Part shown: piece by piece, positions 1 through 8,502 of the stretch
Position numbering within the stretch: position 1 is the stretch's first letter
Layout of the letters: every line of letters begins with the position of its first letter
Assembly: GCA_905234605.1 (NCBI GenBank)
Contig: CAJOIE010000002.1
Location: 1 to 64,000, forward strand
From: an uncultured Bacteroidaceae bacterium
GTDB taxonomy: Bacteria; Bacteroidota; Bacteroidia; Bacteroidales; Bacteroidaceae
Length of the DNA stretch: 64,000 nucleotides
Direction of reading: 5' to 3'
Program-made: the position numbers and the translations under genes
The notes under the pieces: generated by a model
Seen by the model: the letters and a program-made list of their open reading frames with translations, nothing else
What the model was told of the DNA's origin: nothing
The model's database searches: none

Positions 1-40
1 CACCCCCTGCACGGTCTTGACGAAGACGGTGCAGGGGGTG
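1..40. repeat. Left-edge hairpin made of two variant TGCA-dyad repeats
   Basis: An 18-bp inverted repeat with one mismatch and a 4-base loop fills positions 1-40. Each arm carries an expanded version (extra C or G residues) of the dyad ACCNTGCANGGT found in the other intergenic arrays. The two TGCA cores (8-11 and 30-33) are 22 bp apart, the spacing seen in every other array. The hairpin lies about 90 bases downstream of the topB stop codon. It may be part of a larger array cut by the window edge. There is no U-run, so a plain intrinsic terminator is not obvious. Confidence 0.7.
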
Positions 41-132
41 CGCGAGTGTTCTCTGAGGGTGATGTGTGAGGGCCTGCCGCTACGATGCCTGAGGTGGTGC
101 TGCCGGCGTGCGCCATGGCTGCGCCGACGGCT

Positions 133-1986
133 TTATGAGACAGCTACGTGGCGGTTGCTGTTGTCGCGCAGGACGGCTGTGACGATGTCGGTCACCATCT
201 GCTTGAGTTCAGCGATGAAGGTGGCGGCGTCGTACTCCTTGCGCTCTATCTGGCGCAGCTTGCGCTCCCAGATGCCTGTGAGCTCGGCGCTCTTGAGCAG
301 TTCCTCGTGTATGAGTGCGATGAGCTCAGTGCCGGTGGCTGTGGGCGCGAGGTTCTTGCGGTTGCGGCGGATGTAGTTGCGGCGGAAGAGTGTCTCGATG
401 ATGGCGGCGCGTGTGGAGGGGCGCCCTATGCCGTTCTCCTTGAGGGCATCGCGCAGGTCGTCGTCGTCAACGAAGCGCCCTGCCGTCTCCATGGCGCGCA
501 GCAGCGTGGCCTCGGTGTAGGGCTTTGGCGGCGTGGTCTGCCGCTCGGCCAAAGATGGTGCATGCGGTCCGCTCTCGCCCTTGGTGAAAGCCGGCAGCGT
601 GCGCTCTTCATCGCCAGACTTGCCGTCGTCGTCGGCGGCGGTGTCGACGGCGGAGGCTGTCTTGCGCCGCTCCCATAGCACACGCCATGCGGGCTCCGTG
701 ACGCGGCGCCCGGAGGTGCGGAACGCTATGGTCCCGCCGGCAGCCTGCACGCTGCCGAGCACCGTGGTCTGCTCGTAGCGGCTGTCGGGGTAGAAGGCTC
801 CGATGAAGCGGCGCGCGATGAGGTCGTACACGCGTTTCTCCATGTCGGTGAGGGCTGCCGTGGTCACGGGCACGGATGTGGGTATGATGGCGTGGTGGTC
901 GGTGACCTTCGCGTTGTCGAACACCTTCTTGCTCTTTGTAAGCTTGCGGCCGTCGGCGAGCAACGGAGCGATGAAGTTGTGGTAGGGCGTCATCGCCGCG
1001 AGTATCTGCGGACACTTGGGGAACACGTCGTCGGGCAGGAAGGTGGTGTCAACGCGCGGATAGGTGGTCACCTTCTTCTCGTAGAGGCTCTGTATGAGGC
1101 TGAGGGTGGTGTCGGCCGAGTAGGCGTAGCGACGGTTGCACTCCACTTGCAGCGACGTGAGGTCGAAGAGCCTCGGCGGTGCCTCGCGGCCGGCCTTCTT
1201 CTGCACGTCGTCGACGGTGAAGGGCAGGTCGCGCGTGGCCTCCAACGCCTTCTGCCCGGCCTCGGCAGTGCGGTAGCCACGCTCGTCATCGTCCATCACG
1301 GCGGTGAAGGTGGTGTCGCGGTATACGGTGGTGAGCACCCAGTAGGTCTCGGGGTGGAAGTCGTCTATCTCCTGCTGACGGCGCACGATGAGTGCCAGCG
1401 TGGGTGTCTGCACACGGCCTATGCTCAGCACCTGACGGTTCACGCCATAGCGTAGAGTGTAGAGACGGGTGGCATTGATGCCCAGGGTCCAGTCGCCGAT
1501 GGCGCGGCAGAGGCCTGCCTCGTAGAGGCTCTGATAGTGGTCCTGAGCCTTCAGGTTGCGGAAGCCCTCGCGTATGCTCTCCTCGGTGAGCGAGCTGATC
1601 CATAGCCGCTTCACGGGGCATGTGGCACCGGCTTTCTGCATCACCCACCGCTGTATGAGCTCTCCCTCCTGGCCGGCATCGCCGCAGTTCACTATCTCGT
1701 CGGCAGCCTGCATCAGCTTCTCTATCACGGCGAACTGGCGCTCCACGCCCTTGTCGGCCTTAAGCTTTATGCCATAGCGTGGCGGCAGCATGGGCAGCTG
1801 GGCCAGGCTCCATGTGCGCCACAGGGGGCTGTACTCGGCCGGCTCCTTGAGCTCGCACAGGTGACCGAATGTCCATGTCACCTGATAGCCGTTGCCCTCG
1901 ATGAAGCCACCCCTGTCGTGCGTGGCACCGAGCACGGCCGCTATGTCGCGCGCCACGGAGGGCTTTTCTGCAATACATACTGTCAT
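133..1986 (-). CDS. topB: DNA topoisomerase III (type IA), TopB
   Basis: This 617-residue protein is a type IA topoisomerase that relaxes and decatenates DNA through a 5'-phosphotyrosine link. The N-terminus (MTVCIAEKPSVARDI) is typical of TopB. The catalytic tyrosine is Y309 in TTYPRVDTTFLP, and GRVQTPTL lies at 190-197. The TOPRIM acidic motif reads GDAGQEGE (102-109) instead of the usual DPDREGE, so the second Asp of the DxD pair is Gly. No C-terminal cysteine zinc fingers are present. The ATG at 1986 was chosen because it starts directly on the TOPRIM fold; the reading frame runs further upstream but without family sequence. The TAnnTTTG box ends only about 10 bases upstream of this ATG. 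The stop is at 133. Confidence 0.95.
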   Translation of the reverse strand: MTVCIAEKPSVARDIAAVLGATHDRGGFIEGNGYQVTWTFGHLCELKEPAEYSPLWRTWSLAQLPMLPPRYGIKLKADKGVERQFAVIEKLMQAADEIVNCGDAGQEGELIQRWVMQKAGATCPVKRLWISSLTEESIREGFRNLKAQDHYQSLYEAGLCRAIGDWTLGINATRLYTLRYGVNRQVLSIGRVQTPTLALIVRRQQEIDDFHPETYWVLTTVYRDTTFTAVMDDDERGYRTAEAGQKALEATRDLPFTVDDVQKKAGREAPPRLFDLTSLQVECNRRYAYSADTTLSLIQSLYEKKVTTYPRVDTTFLPDDVFPKCPQILAAMTPYHNFIAPLLADGRKLTKSKKVFDNAKVTDHHAIIPTSVPVTTAALTDMEKRVYDLIARRFIGAFYPDSRYEQTTVLGSVQAAGGTIAFRTSGRRVTEPAWRVLWERRKTASAVDTAADDDGKSGDEERTLPAFTKGESGPHAPSLAERQTTPPKPYTEATLLRAMETAGRFVDDDDLRDALKENGIGRPSTRAAIIETLFRRNYIRRNRKNLAPTATGTELIALIHEELLKSAELTGIWERKLRQIERKEYDAATFIAELKQMVTDIVTAVLRDNSNRHVAVS

Positions 1987-1995
1987 AACTGAGAG

Positions 1996-2003
1996 CAAAG
2001 GTA
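1996..2003 (-). promoter_or_regulatory. -7 box (TACCTTTG) for topB, almost leaderless
   Basis: On the minus strand TACCTTTG matches the Bacteroidetes -7 box TAnnTTTG. Only nine bases lie between the box and the ATG at 1986, so the predicted transcript would start 0-5 bases before the start codon. No clear TTG is visible at the usual -33 distance. Confidence 0.5.
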
Positions 2004-2033
2004 GCCTTTTTGGCCTAAAACGGCGGCACGCCC

Positions 2034-2063
2034 TTGCTTTTCTGCCCCCTTTGGCTACCTTTG
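2034..2063 (+). promoter_or_regulatory. Bacteroidetes-type promoter of the aroB operon
   Basis: TTG (2034-2036) and TACCTTTG (2056-2063) are separated by 19 bases, matching the Bacteroidetes sigma factor consensus. The promoter lies 50 bases upstream of the aroB ATG. It is back to back with the topB promoter. Confidence 0.75.
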
Positions 2064-2112
2064 CCCCATACGCCGCGCACGCACACACGTGCGTATCTAA
2101 TTAAGGATATAC

Positions 2113-3165
2113 ATGACACAGCAGGATGTGATAGTCTGCACCGACCTGGCCAGAGAGCTGGCAGCAGCCGTGGGGAAGCTTGCACCCGACCGCCTCTTCG
2201 TGCTCACCGACACCACCACGCACCGCCTGTGCCTCCCGCTCATAGGCAGCTACCCCTGCCTCGGCGAGGCACACCACATCACCATCGCCCCTACCGACGA
2301 AGCCAAGAACCTGCATAGCCTGGCCGACGTGTGGACAGCACTCGGCGAGGGCGGAGCCACACGCCACTCGGCCCTGATATGCCTCGGAGGCGGCATGGTG
2401 ACCGACCTGGGAGGCTTCGCGGCCTCCACATTCAAGCGCGGCATAGCATACATCAACATACCCACCACACTGCTGGCCATGGTCGATGCCAGCGTGGGAG
2501 GCAAGACAGGCATCAACTTCCGCGGCCTCAAGAACGAGATAGGAGTGTTCAACGCGGCAGCTACAGTACTGCTCGACACACGCTTCCTCGCTACACTCGA
2601 CCAGCACAACCTGCGCAGCGGCTTCGCAGAGATGCTCAAGCATGCCCTCATCTCCACCGACGACCACCTGGCCGAACTGCTGCGTGTGGACCTCAGCCAT
2701 GCCGACCTGGCCGCCATGCAGCAGCTCGTGGCCAAGAGCGTGGCCATCAAGGAGCATGTGGTCAGCGTGGATCCACACGAGCACGGGCTGCGCAAAGCCC
2801 TCAACCTGGGTCACACCGCAGGCCACGCCTTCGAGAGCCTGGCCCTGGAACAGGGACGCACGGTGCTCCACGGGTATGCCGTAGCCTGGGGCCTGGTGTG
2901 CGAGCTCTACCTCAGCGCCACACGCTGCGGCTTCCCCACCGACCGCTTCCGCCAGGTGGTGAGCTACGTGCGCGACACCTATGGCACCTTCGCCATCGAA
3001 TGCAAGGACTACGACCGCCTCTACCAGTTCATGACCCACGACAAGAAGAACACCGCCGGATGCATCAACTTCACCCTGCTCGGCGGCGTGGGCGACGTGC
3101 GCATCAACCAGACAGCCACCAAGGACGACATCTGCGAGATGCTCGACTTCTTCCGCGAAGGCTGA
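2113..3165 (+). CDS. aroB: 3-dehydroquinate synthase
   Basis: AroB converts DAHP to 3-dehydroquinate, the second step of the shikimate pathway, in the cytoplasm. The 350-residue length fits the family. Visible motifs are the nucleotide-binding loop LGGGMVTDLGGFAAS (91-105), the substrate region NIPTTLLAMVDASVGGKTGIN split over 115-135, and metal-ligand candidates E173 (GFAEMLKHAL), the His residues of HTAGHAFE (234, 238) and H253. It is the first gene after a good promoter and is followed by a GH43 gene 41 bases downstream. The rest of the aromatic pathway in this window lies in the separate operon at 40.7-44.6 kb. Confidence 0.96.
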   Translation: MTQQDVIVCTDLARELAAAVGKLAPDRLFVLTDTTTHRLCLPLIGSYPCLGEAHHITIAPTDEAKNLHSLADVWTALGEGGATRHSALICLGGGMVTDLGGFAASTFKRGIAYINIPTTLLAMVDASVGGKTGINFRGLKNEIGVFNAAATVLLDTRFLATLDQHNLRSGFAEMLKHALISTDDHLAELLRVDLSHADLAAMQQLVAKSVAIKEHVVSVDPHEHGLRKALNLGHTAGHAFESLALEQGRTVLHGYAVAWGLVCELYLSATRCGFPTDRFRQVVSYVRDTYGTFAIECKDYDRLYQFMTHDKKNTAGCINFTLLGGVGDVRINQTATKDDICEMLDFFREG

Positions 3166-3206
3166 CACAAGCCACCCCACAGGACAACAACTAAACACCA
3201 TACACC

Positions 3207-4310
3207 ATGACACACCGGCTCCTACCACTGCTCATGCTCGCACTGCTGCCCGCAGGCGCACCGGCCCAGAAGAAGTACAGCGGCAACCCCATATTGCCCG
3301 AGTTCCACGCCGACCCCGAGATTGTCTACTCCCACCAGACACGCCGCTTCTACATCTACTCCACCACCGACGGAGCCCCAGGGTGGGGAGGCTACTACTT
3401 CACAGCCTTCTCCTCGGCCAACCTCGTAGACTGGAGGCATGAGGGCATAGTGCTCGACCTGGGCACCGACCAGGTGCGCTGGTCCACAGGCAACGCCTGG
3501 GCTCCGGCCATCATAGAGCGCGAGACCAACGGCCGCTACCACTACTACCTCTACTATTCAGGCCACTACCCCGAGCAAGACCGCAAGGCCATCGGCGTGG
3601 CCATAGGCGACACGCCGACGGGTCCCTTCTACGACTTCGGCGAGCCTATAGTGACCGCCTCGCCGGCCGGCACACGCGGCCAGCAGATCGACGTGGATGT
3701 GTTCTGCGACCCCGTCAGCGGCGACTACTACCTCTACTGGGGCAACGGCTACATGGCAGGAGCCAGGCTCTACGACACCATGACCGCCATCGACACCACC
3801 ACCATAAAGGTGCTCACACCCCAAGGCGGCACACTTGGCGACTACCGCTATCGCGAAGCCCCCTACGTGTTCTACCGCAAGGGCATATACTACTTCATGT
3901 GGAGCGTCGACGACACGGGTTCGCCCAACTACCATGTAGCCTATGGCACGTCAAGCTCTCCCCTCGGGCCCATCACCGTGGCAGCCGACCCCGTGGTGCT
4001 CCGGCAAGACCCTGACAACGGCATCTACGGCACGGCCCACAACAGTGTCATCCAGGTGCCCGGACGCGACGAGTGGTACATCGTGTACCACCGCATCAAC
4101 AAGGCATACCTCGACAGGGAGAAAGGCCCAGGCTTTCACCGTCAGGTGTGCATAGACCGCATGGAGTTTGCCAAGGACGGCAGCATACGCATCGTGAAGC
4201 CTACAAATAAAGGCATAGCCCCCGTCACGGTGCGTCTGCCCAAGAAGAAGGCCTCACAGCCGACCACGGCACAGACATCGCCCAAGGGCAAGAAAGGGAA
4301 CGGCAGATGA
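3207..4310 (+). CDS. Secreted glycoside hydrolase, family 43
   Basis: This 367-residue protein has a signal peptide (about residues 1-20, ending APAQ) and a five-bladed propeller sequence typical of GH43 enzymes (arabinanases, xylosidases, galactosidases). The three acidic catalytic positions are recognisable: Asp in HADPEIV (about 36), Asp in IDVDVF (about 162-164) and Glu in REAPY (217). The C-terminal 25 residues are Lys/Thr-rich and look like a disordered tail. Its stop overlaps the start of the next gene by four bases (ATGA), so the two are translationally coupled. The exact substrate cannot be told from sequence; action on arabinose- or xylose-containing glycans is an inference. Confidence 0.85.
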   Translation: MTHRLLPLLMLALLPAGAPAQKKYSGNPILPEFHADPEIVYSHQTRRFYIYSTTDGAPGWGGYYFTAFSSANLVDWRHEGIVLDLGTDQVRWSTGNAWAPAIIERETNGRYHYYLYYSGHYPEQDRKAIGVAIGDTPTGPFYDFGEPIVTASPAGTRGQQIDVDVFCDPVSGDYYLYWGNGYMAGARLYDTMTAIDTTTIKVLTPQGGTLGDYRYREAPYVFYRKGIYYFMWSVDDTGSPNYHVAYGTSSSPLGPITVAADPVVLRQDPDNGIYGTAHNSVIQVPGRDEWYIVYHRINKAYLDREKGPGFHRQVCIDRMEFAKDGSIRIVKPTNKGIAPVTVRLPKKKASQPTTAQTSPKGKKGNGR

Positions 4311-5407
4311 CGGCACGCCACACCCATAGCCCATTCAGACAGTTGCGCCTGCTGTGCCTGCTGCCGGCACTGCTCACGTCCACCGCCATTCACGCCCAGC
4401 CTAAGGCCGACGTGGACAACGACGTGGTGGCCACGGGCGACATCATGTATCAGCAGCCGCACACGGCCACCTTCACATTGCGCAACAGCGGCACAGAGCC
4501 CCTGCGCATCCTCTCGGTGGAGGCAGCATGCGGATGCACGGCCGTGAGCTGGAGCAAGGAGCCCGTAGCACCAGGCACTGCAACAGAAATCGCCGTGACC
4601 TACGACGCGCAGCTCTTAGGCACGTTCCAGAAAGAAGTGGAGCTACGCACCAATGCCTCCGAGGAGCCCGTCTACCTGACATTGCAAGGGCGGGTGGTGA
4701 CCACTGTGAGCGACTACTCCGACGCTTTCCCCTACGACCTTGGCAGCGTGCGCCTCACGGCCCGCCAGATAGACTTCGGCGACATCACCATCGGCGAGCG
4801 TGCTGAGGTAGAGATTGCTGTGCTCAACGACTCGCGCAATGCCTACCACCCCGCACTCATGCACCTGCCGCCCTACCTCACCGCCACCTATCACCCCGAG
4901 ACCCTGGCCGGCGGGCGCTCCGGACGCATCACCCTGCGCCTCAACAGCGAGCGCATGAAGCACTACGGCCTCAACACAACCACCATCTACCTTGCACGCC
5001 GGCAGGGCGACACTGTGGGCCACGACAATGAGATAGCCGTCAGCTCCGTGCTCCTGCCGTCATTCGCGCATCTCAGCGAGGCCGAGCGTGCTGCCGCTCC
5101 CGTGCTTGCCCTCGATGCCGACAGCCTCTACTTCGGCCCTATAGGCAAGAAGCGAACAGCCACACGCTCCGTGAGCATCGCCAACAACGGGCAGCGGCCG
5201 CTGACCATCCAGAGCGTGCAAGTGACGGGCAGCGGCCTGGACGTCCGCCTCACCAACCGCACCGTGCAGCCCGGCAAGCAAGTGCGCCTGAAGGTCACGC
5301 TGCACGCCGACGCCTACCGCGCTGCCGCCGTGCCGCCGGCCATTCTCATCATCACTAACGACCCGGCCCACACCAAGACCCTCCTGTCCACCAGCGCACA
5401 GCTATAA
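4307..5407 (+). CDS. Secreted DUF1573-family protein
   Basis: The 366-residue protein begins with a signal peptide (about 1-30, ending IHAQ). It contains a DUF1573-type immunoglobulin-like domain: the stretch around residues 45-130 includes TFTLRNSGTEPLRI and AACGCTAVSW, the usual family hallmark. A second similar beta-sandwich lies near the C-terminus (about 265-366). DUF1573 proteins are common exported proteins of Bacteroidetes without a defined biochemical role. The start overlaps the GH43 stop (ATGA). Function remains unknown. Confidence 0.8.
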   Translation: MTARHTHSPFRQLRLLCLLPALLTSTAIHAQPKADVDNDVVATGDIMYQQPHTATFTLRNSGTEPLRILSVEAACGCTAVSWSKEPVAPGTATEIAVTYDAQLLGTFQKEVELRTNASEEPVYLTLQGRVVTTVSDYSDAFPYDLGSVRLTARQIDFGDITIGERAEVEIAVLNDSRNAYHPALMHLPPYLTATYHPETLAGGRSGRITLRLNSERMKHYGLNTTTIYLARRQGDTVGHDNEIAVSSVLLPSFAHLSEAERAAAPVLALDADSLYFGPIGKKRTATRSVSIANNGQRPLTIQSVQVTGSGLDVRLTNRTVQPGKQVRLKVTLHADAYRAAAVPPAILIITNDPAHTKTLLSTSAQL

Positions 5408-5458
5408 CAGCTATAGCATACACCTATAATAGTCATACCGCCCACCCATAATAGCCCT

Positions 5459-6541
5459 ATGGAGCACCCCGAGAACAGTGCCGACTACAAAGGCCTCACC
5501 GTGAACAGCGGCGTGGAGCAGCCCTCCATCGTCAACCCCTACCTCACCCGCAACCGCTTTGCCCGCCGCCGCCTCACCGCGTCCGACTACGTGGAAGGCA
5601 TCCTGGCCGGCAATGTGACCATTCTCGGGCAGGCCGTGACCCTCGTGGAGAGCACCAACCCCGCGCACCAGGCTATAGCTCAGGAAGTCATTGAGCGATG
5701 CCTGCCCTACAGCGGCAAGTCGGTGCGCATAGGCATCAGCGGCGTGCCCGGTGCAGGCAAGAGCACCAGCATCGACGAGTTCGGCATCCATGTGCTGCGC
5801 GAGCGCGGCGGCCGCCTTGCGGTGCTGGCCATCGACCCCAGCTCGGAGAAGACCAAGGGCAGCATACTTGGCGACAAGACACGTATGGAGAAACTCTCCA
5901 CGCACCCCGACTCGTTCATCCGCCCCAGCCCTTCAGCCGGCTCGCTTGGTGGCGTGGCGCGCAAGACCCGCGAGACCATCATACTCTGCGAGGCGGCAGG
6001 CTTCGACAAGATATTTGTTGAGACCGTGGGCGTGGGCCAGAGCGAGACGGCCTGCCACTCGATGGTGGATTTCTTCCTGCTCATACAGTTAGCCGGCACG
6101 GGCGACGAGCTCCAGGGCATCAAGCGGGGCATCATGGAGATGGCCGACGGCATCGTCATCAACAAGTGCGACGGCGACAATGTCGAGGCGTGCCACCTTG
6201 CCGCGCGCCAGTTTGCCAATGCCCTGCACCTCTTCCCCATGCCCGAGAGCGGATGGCTGCCACGTGTGCTGTGCTACTCCGGTTTCTACGGCACAGGCAT
6301 CAAGGAGGTGTGGGACATGATCTTCGAGTATGTGGACTTTGCCCGCAGCAACGGCTACTTCGACCACCGTCGCTCCCAGCAGGCTCGCTACTGGATGTAT
6401 GAGAGCATCCACGAGCAGTTGCGTTCGCGCTTCTACAACACGCCGGCCGTGGCCGAGGCACTGCCTCTTGCCGAGCAGAATGTGCTCGCCGGCCGCCTCA
6501 CACCCTTTGCCGCAGCCAAGAGGCTACTGTCACTGCAATAG
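5459..6541 (+). CDS. meaB: Methylmalonyl-CoA mutase-associated GTPase MeaB (ArgK-type)
   Basis: MeaB is a G3E-family P-loop GTPase that loads and protects adenosylcobalamin in methylmalonyl-CoA mutase. The 360-residue protein has Walker A GVPGAGKS (95-102), the G2/G3 region with IDPSS and ETVGVGQSE (about 190), and the NKCD guanine-specificity motif (about 234). No mutase genes are adjacent, which is common. Its role links this region to the cobalamin locus that follows. The stop codon TAG (6539-6541) directly abuts the convergent stop of the next gene. Confidence 0.93.
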   Translation: MEHPENSADYKGLTVNSGVEQPSIVNPYLTRNRFARRRLTASDYVEGILAGNVTILGQAVTLVESTNPAHQAIAQEVIERCLPYSGKSVRIGISGVPGAGKSTSIDEFGIHVLRERGGRLAVLAIDPSSEKTKGSILGDKTRMEKLSTHPDSFIRPSPSAGSLGGVARKTRETIILCEAAGFDKIFVETVGVGQSETACHSMVDFFLLIQLAGTGDELQGIKRGIMEMADGIVINKCDGDNVEACHLAARQFANALHLFPMPESGWLPRVLCYSGFYGTGIKEVWDMIFEYVDFARSNGYFDHRRSQQARYWMYESIHEQLRSRFYNTPAVAEALPLAEQNVLAGRLTPFAAAKRLLSLQ

Positions 6542-8212
6542 CTATTTTGCTGCCTGACGGTACTGCTTCAGCTTGGCTGCGTTCTTCTCCGTCTTTTCCA
6601 GTATGGGCAGTGCGCGCTCATACCATGTGCGGGCCTCGTCGGTGACACCGAGCCGCTTCAGAGCCTCGGCGCAGAAGAAGCACATGCGGCCGGAGGCATG
6701 GTCGGAGGGCTCTTCGGTGGCAGCTGCCTTCTCCCACCATTTACGGAACCACTCCACGCTGTTCTCGTCCTGCTTCAGGGCGTTGTAGCTCATGGCCACG
6801 TAAGCCAGCTCGTGGTGGGTGAGTTCCTTGCCCATGCGGCGTGCCACCTTGAGAGCCTTGAAGGGCTGGTGCACGAAGCTGTAGCGTGTGCCGTTCTTCA
6901 TGCGTATGGGCTCGTCGGCCTCCACGTCGAGATAAGTGTAATATAGGAACAGGCGGTCGCCCACACACTGCCAGGCCGCAATGTCGGCATTGCCTTCGTA
7001 CTGTGGCAGATAGAGCTGATGCTGGAAGAATGAGGGGCTGAGTGAGTCGGCAATGGCCACTATGCTGTCGTAGAGAGCCTGCGGGTCGCGCGGCGGGAAA
7101 TAGCCCTTGGCGCTCTCGCCCTTGACATCGAGCTGCACGCCCTGGCGGAACCACTCGAGGGCACGTCCGTGGAGTGCCAGCTCGGCCTCTGTGGCCACTT
7201 CGTAGCTCACCTGCTGGCTGACGGTGTCGGCCACTTCTATCTCATACTCGCACACACGGCGCAGTCCGTTGGAGTCCACCTCCACGGTGAGTTCATGCTT
7301 GCCGAAGTCCACCTGCGGTATGCTCACGGGCGTCCGTCCGTAGGGGTGCCCGTCGAGGGCCACGGTGCATCCGGCGGGTTGTGTCTGTACGTCCACGCGT
7401 GCCTTTATGCGGGTCAGCTCGGGGAACTCGAAGACGCGTGTCTCTTTCTCCTCGAGGTCGATGGTCTCCTGCGCGGGCAGGTAGCCTTCGGCCTCGGCTG
7501 TCACCACGTACTGCCCCGGCATCACCTCGCCCTGCCAGCGTCCCTTGCCACGGTTCTCGCCGTTGACGGTCAGGGCAGCCTCGGCGGAGGCTACGACGGT
7601 GAGGTCGGCCAGTATCGACTCCAAGAGTATGTTGATGCTTTGCGACTCGCGGCCTGTGGTGAGCGTGCGCGACTGTGGCGCGAAGCCGTAGGCCGAGACG
7701 GTTACGGCATGGTCGCCCTTGGAGAGCAGCAGCTTGAGTCGCCCGAAGGAGTCGGCCTTGAAGTCGAAGCCGTCCACACGGATGTCGGCATCCTTGGGGG
7801 ACACCACAATCATGACGCCGAACTTCTCGGGCTGTAGAGCCTCATCCTTGAGCACAAGCGAGTAGGTGAGCTTGGGCTCCAGCTCCATGATGCCGAAGTC
7901 GGCAAAGCGCACCACGAGGGGCAGGTAGTCGGGGCGCGTGAGCACAAGCTCCTGTGTGCCTGCTGGCATGTATGCCCAGTACTCGCCCGAGCGGTTCTCC
8001 ACGCGACCCACCACGCCTCCGCCGAACTTGATGCCTTGCACCTTTGTCACCACTTTCACCATGGCGCAGGGGCGTCCCTGGGCATCCACATGCGGCACCA
8101 CCGAGGCCATCAGGTCGGTGTCACTGGCTTTGCAGCTCTTAACACGGAAGCCTTGAGCGTGTGCTGCTAAGGCGCAGCATGTCAGGAGTATACTAAGAAG
8201 AACATGTCTCAT
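6542..8212 (-). CDS. Secreted PEGA-domain protein with C-terminal helical/TPR-like region
   Basis: The 556-residue protein starts with a signal peptide (MRHVLLSILLTCCALAAHAQ). Several PEGA-like beta repeats follow at about residues 125-330; examples are SPKDADIRVDGFDFK, AALTVNGENRGKGRWQGEV and PAGCTVALDGHPYGRTPVSI. The C-terminal 200 residues are helix-rich and end in TPR-like pairs (AEALKRLGVTDEARTWYERAL). PEGA proteins are often cell-surface or envelope-associated. The ATG at 8212 follows a -7 box about 40 bases upstream. Its partner and substrate are unknown. It abuts meaB tail to tail with no gap. Confidence 0.75.
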   Translation of the reverse strand: MRHVLLSILLTCCALAAHAQGFRVKSCKASDTDLMASVVPHVDAQGRPCAMVKVVTKVQGIKFGGGVVGRVENRSGEYWAYMPAGTQELVLTRPDYLPLVVRFADFGIMELEPKLTYSLVLKDEALQPEKFGVMIVVSPKDADIRVDGFDFKADSFGRLKLLLSKGDHAVTVSAYGFAPQSRTLTTGRESQSINILLESILADLTVVASAEAALTVNGENRGKGRWQGEVMPGQYVVTAEAEGYLPAQETIDLEEKETRVFEFPELTRIKARVDVQTQPAGCTVALDGHPYGRTPVSIPQVDFGKHELTVEVDSNGLRRVCEYEIEVADTVSQQVSYEVATEAELALHGRALEWFRQGVQLDVKGESAKGYFPPRDPQALYDSIVAIADSLSPSFFQHQLYLPQYEGNADIAAWQCVGDRLFLYYTYLDVEADEPIRMKNGTRYSFVHQPFKALKVARRMGKELTHHELAYVAMSYNALKQDENSVEWFRKWWEKAAATEEPSDHASGRMCFFCAEALKRLGVTDEARTWYERALPILEKTEKNAAKLKQYRQAAK

Positions 8213-8250
8213 TGCAGGTCGTGTTTCGTTACCTTTTGGATTAAACGGCG

Positions 8251-8258
8251 CAAAGATA
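8251..8258 (-). promoter_or_regulatory. -7 box (TATCTTTG) for the PEGA-domain gene
   Basis: TATCTTTG on the minus strand matches TAnnTTTG and lies 38 bases upstream of the ATG at 8212. No convincing TTG is seen 19-20 bases further upstream. Confidence 0.5.
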
Positions 8259-8341
8259 GGCTGGTCGGAGGTAAAGGAGTGTACGAGTAGAGAGAAAAAT
8301 GATGCAAGAAAGCAAAAAAACACCTTCATCCTGCTGCCAAT

Positions 8342-8421
8342 CACCCTGCATGGTCATGCTGTAACACCCTGCACGGTCATGCCGATCACCCTGCATGGTC
8401 ATGCCAATCACCCTGCATGGT
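8342..8421 (+). repeat. Array of four TGCA-dyad repeats, 22-23 bp period
   Basis: Four copies of CACCCTGCAYGGT start at 8342, 8365, 8387 and 8409, so the period is 23, 22, 22. The 9-10 base spacers are similar here (CATGC followed by a few bases) but differ from spacers in other arrays. The core ACCNTGCANGGT is a dyad. The array sits in the 290-base gap between the end of the cobalamin operon and the promoter of the PEGA gene. All copies point the same way, so no long hairpin forms. Confidence 0.85.
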
Positions 8422-8434
8422 GTTCACACGGTTG

Positions 8435-8466
8435 AAAACTGCCACTCCACTATCACACAGGAGTGG
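8435..8466 (-). terminator. Probable intrinsic terminator of the cobalamin operon
   Basis: Downstream of the cobK-cbiD stop on the minus strand there is a 7-bp stem (8460-8466 with 8442-8448, CCACTCC/GGAGTGG) with an 11-base loop. It is followed three bases later by TTTT (8435-8438). This is a short but reasonable intrinsic terminator. The repeat array begins just after it. Confidence 0.5.
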
Positions 8467-8502
8467 TGTCGGGGTGAGGCTGCAAGGGGGCGTGTGATGA
8501 GG

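Noticed and set aside
2101..3228. 375-codon minus-strand frame opposite aroB
   Set aside because: aroB is certain from its motifs; the antisense frame is Val/Ala/His-rich, lacks motifs and arises from GC-biased third codon positions.
8342..8421. CRISPR array as explanation of the spaced repeats
   Set aside because: Repeats are 12-13 bp and spacers only 9-10 bp, far below CRISPR dimensions; no cas genes occur in the window and arrays are scattered in several gaps.
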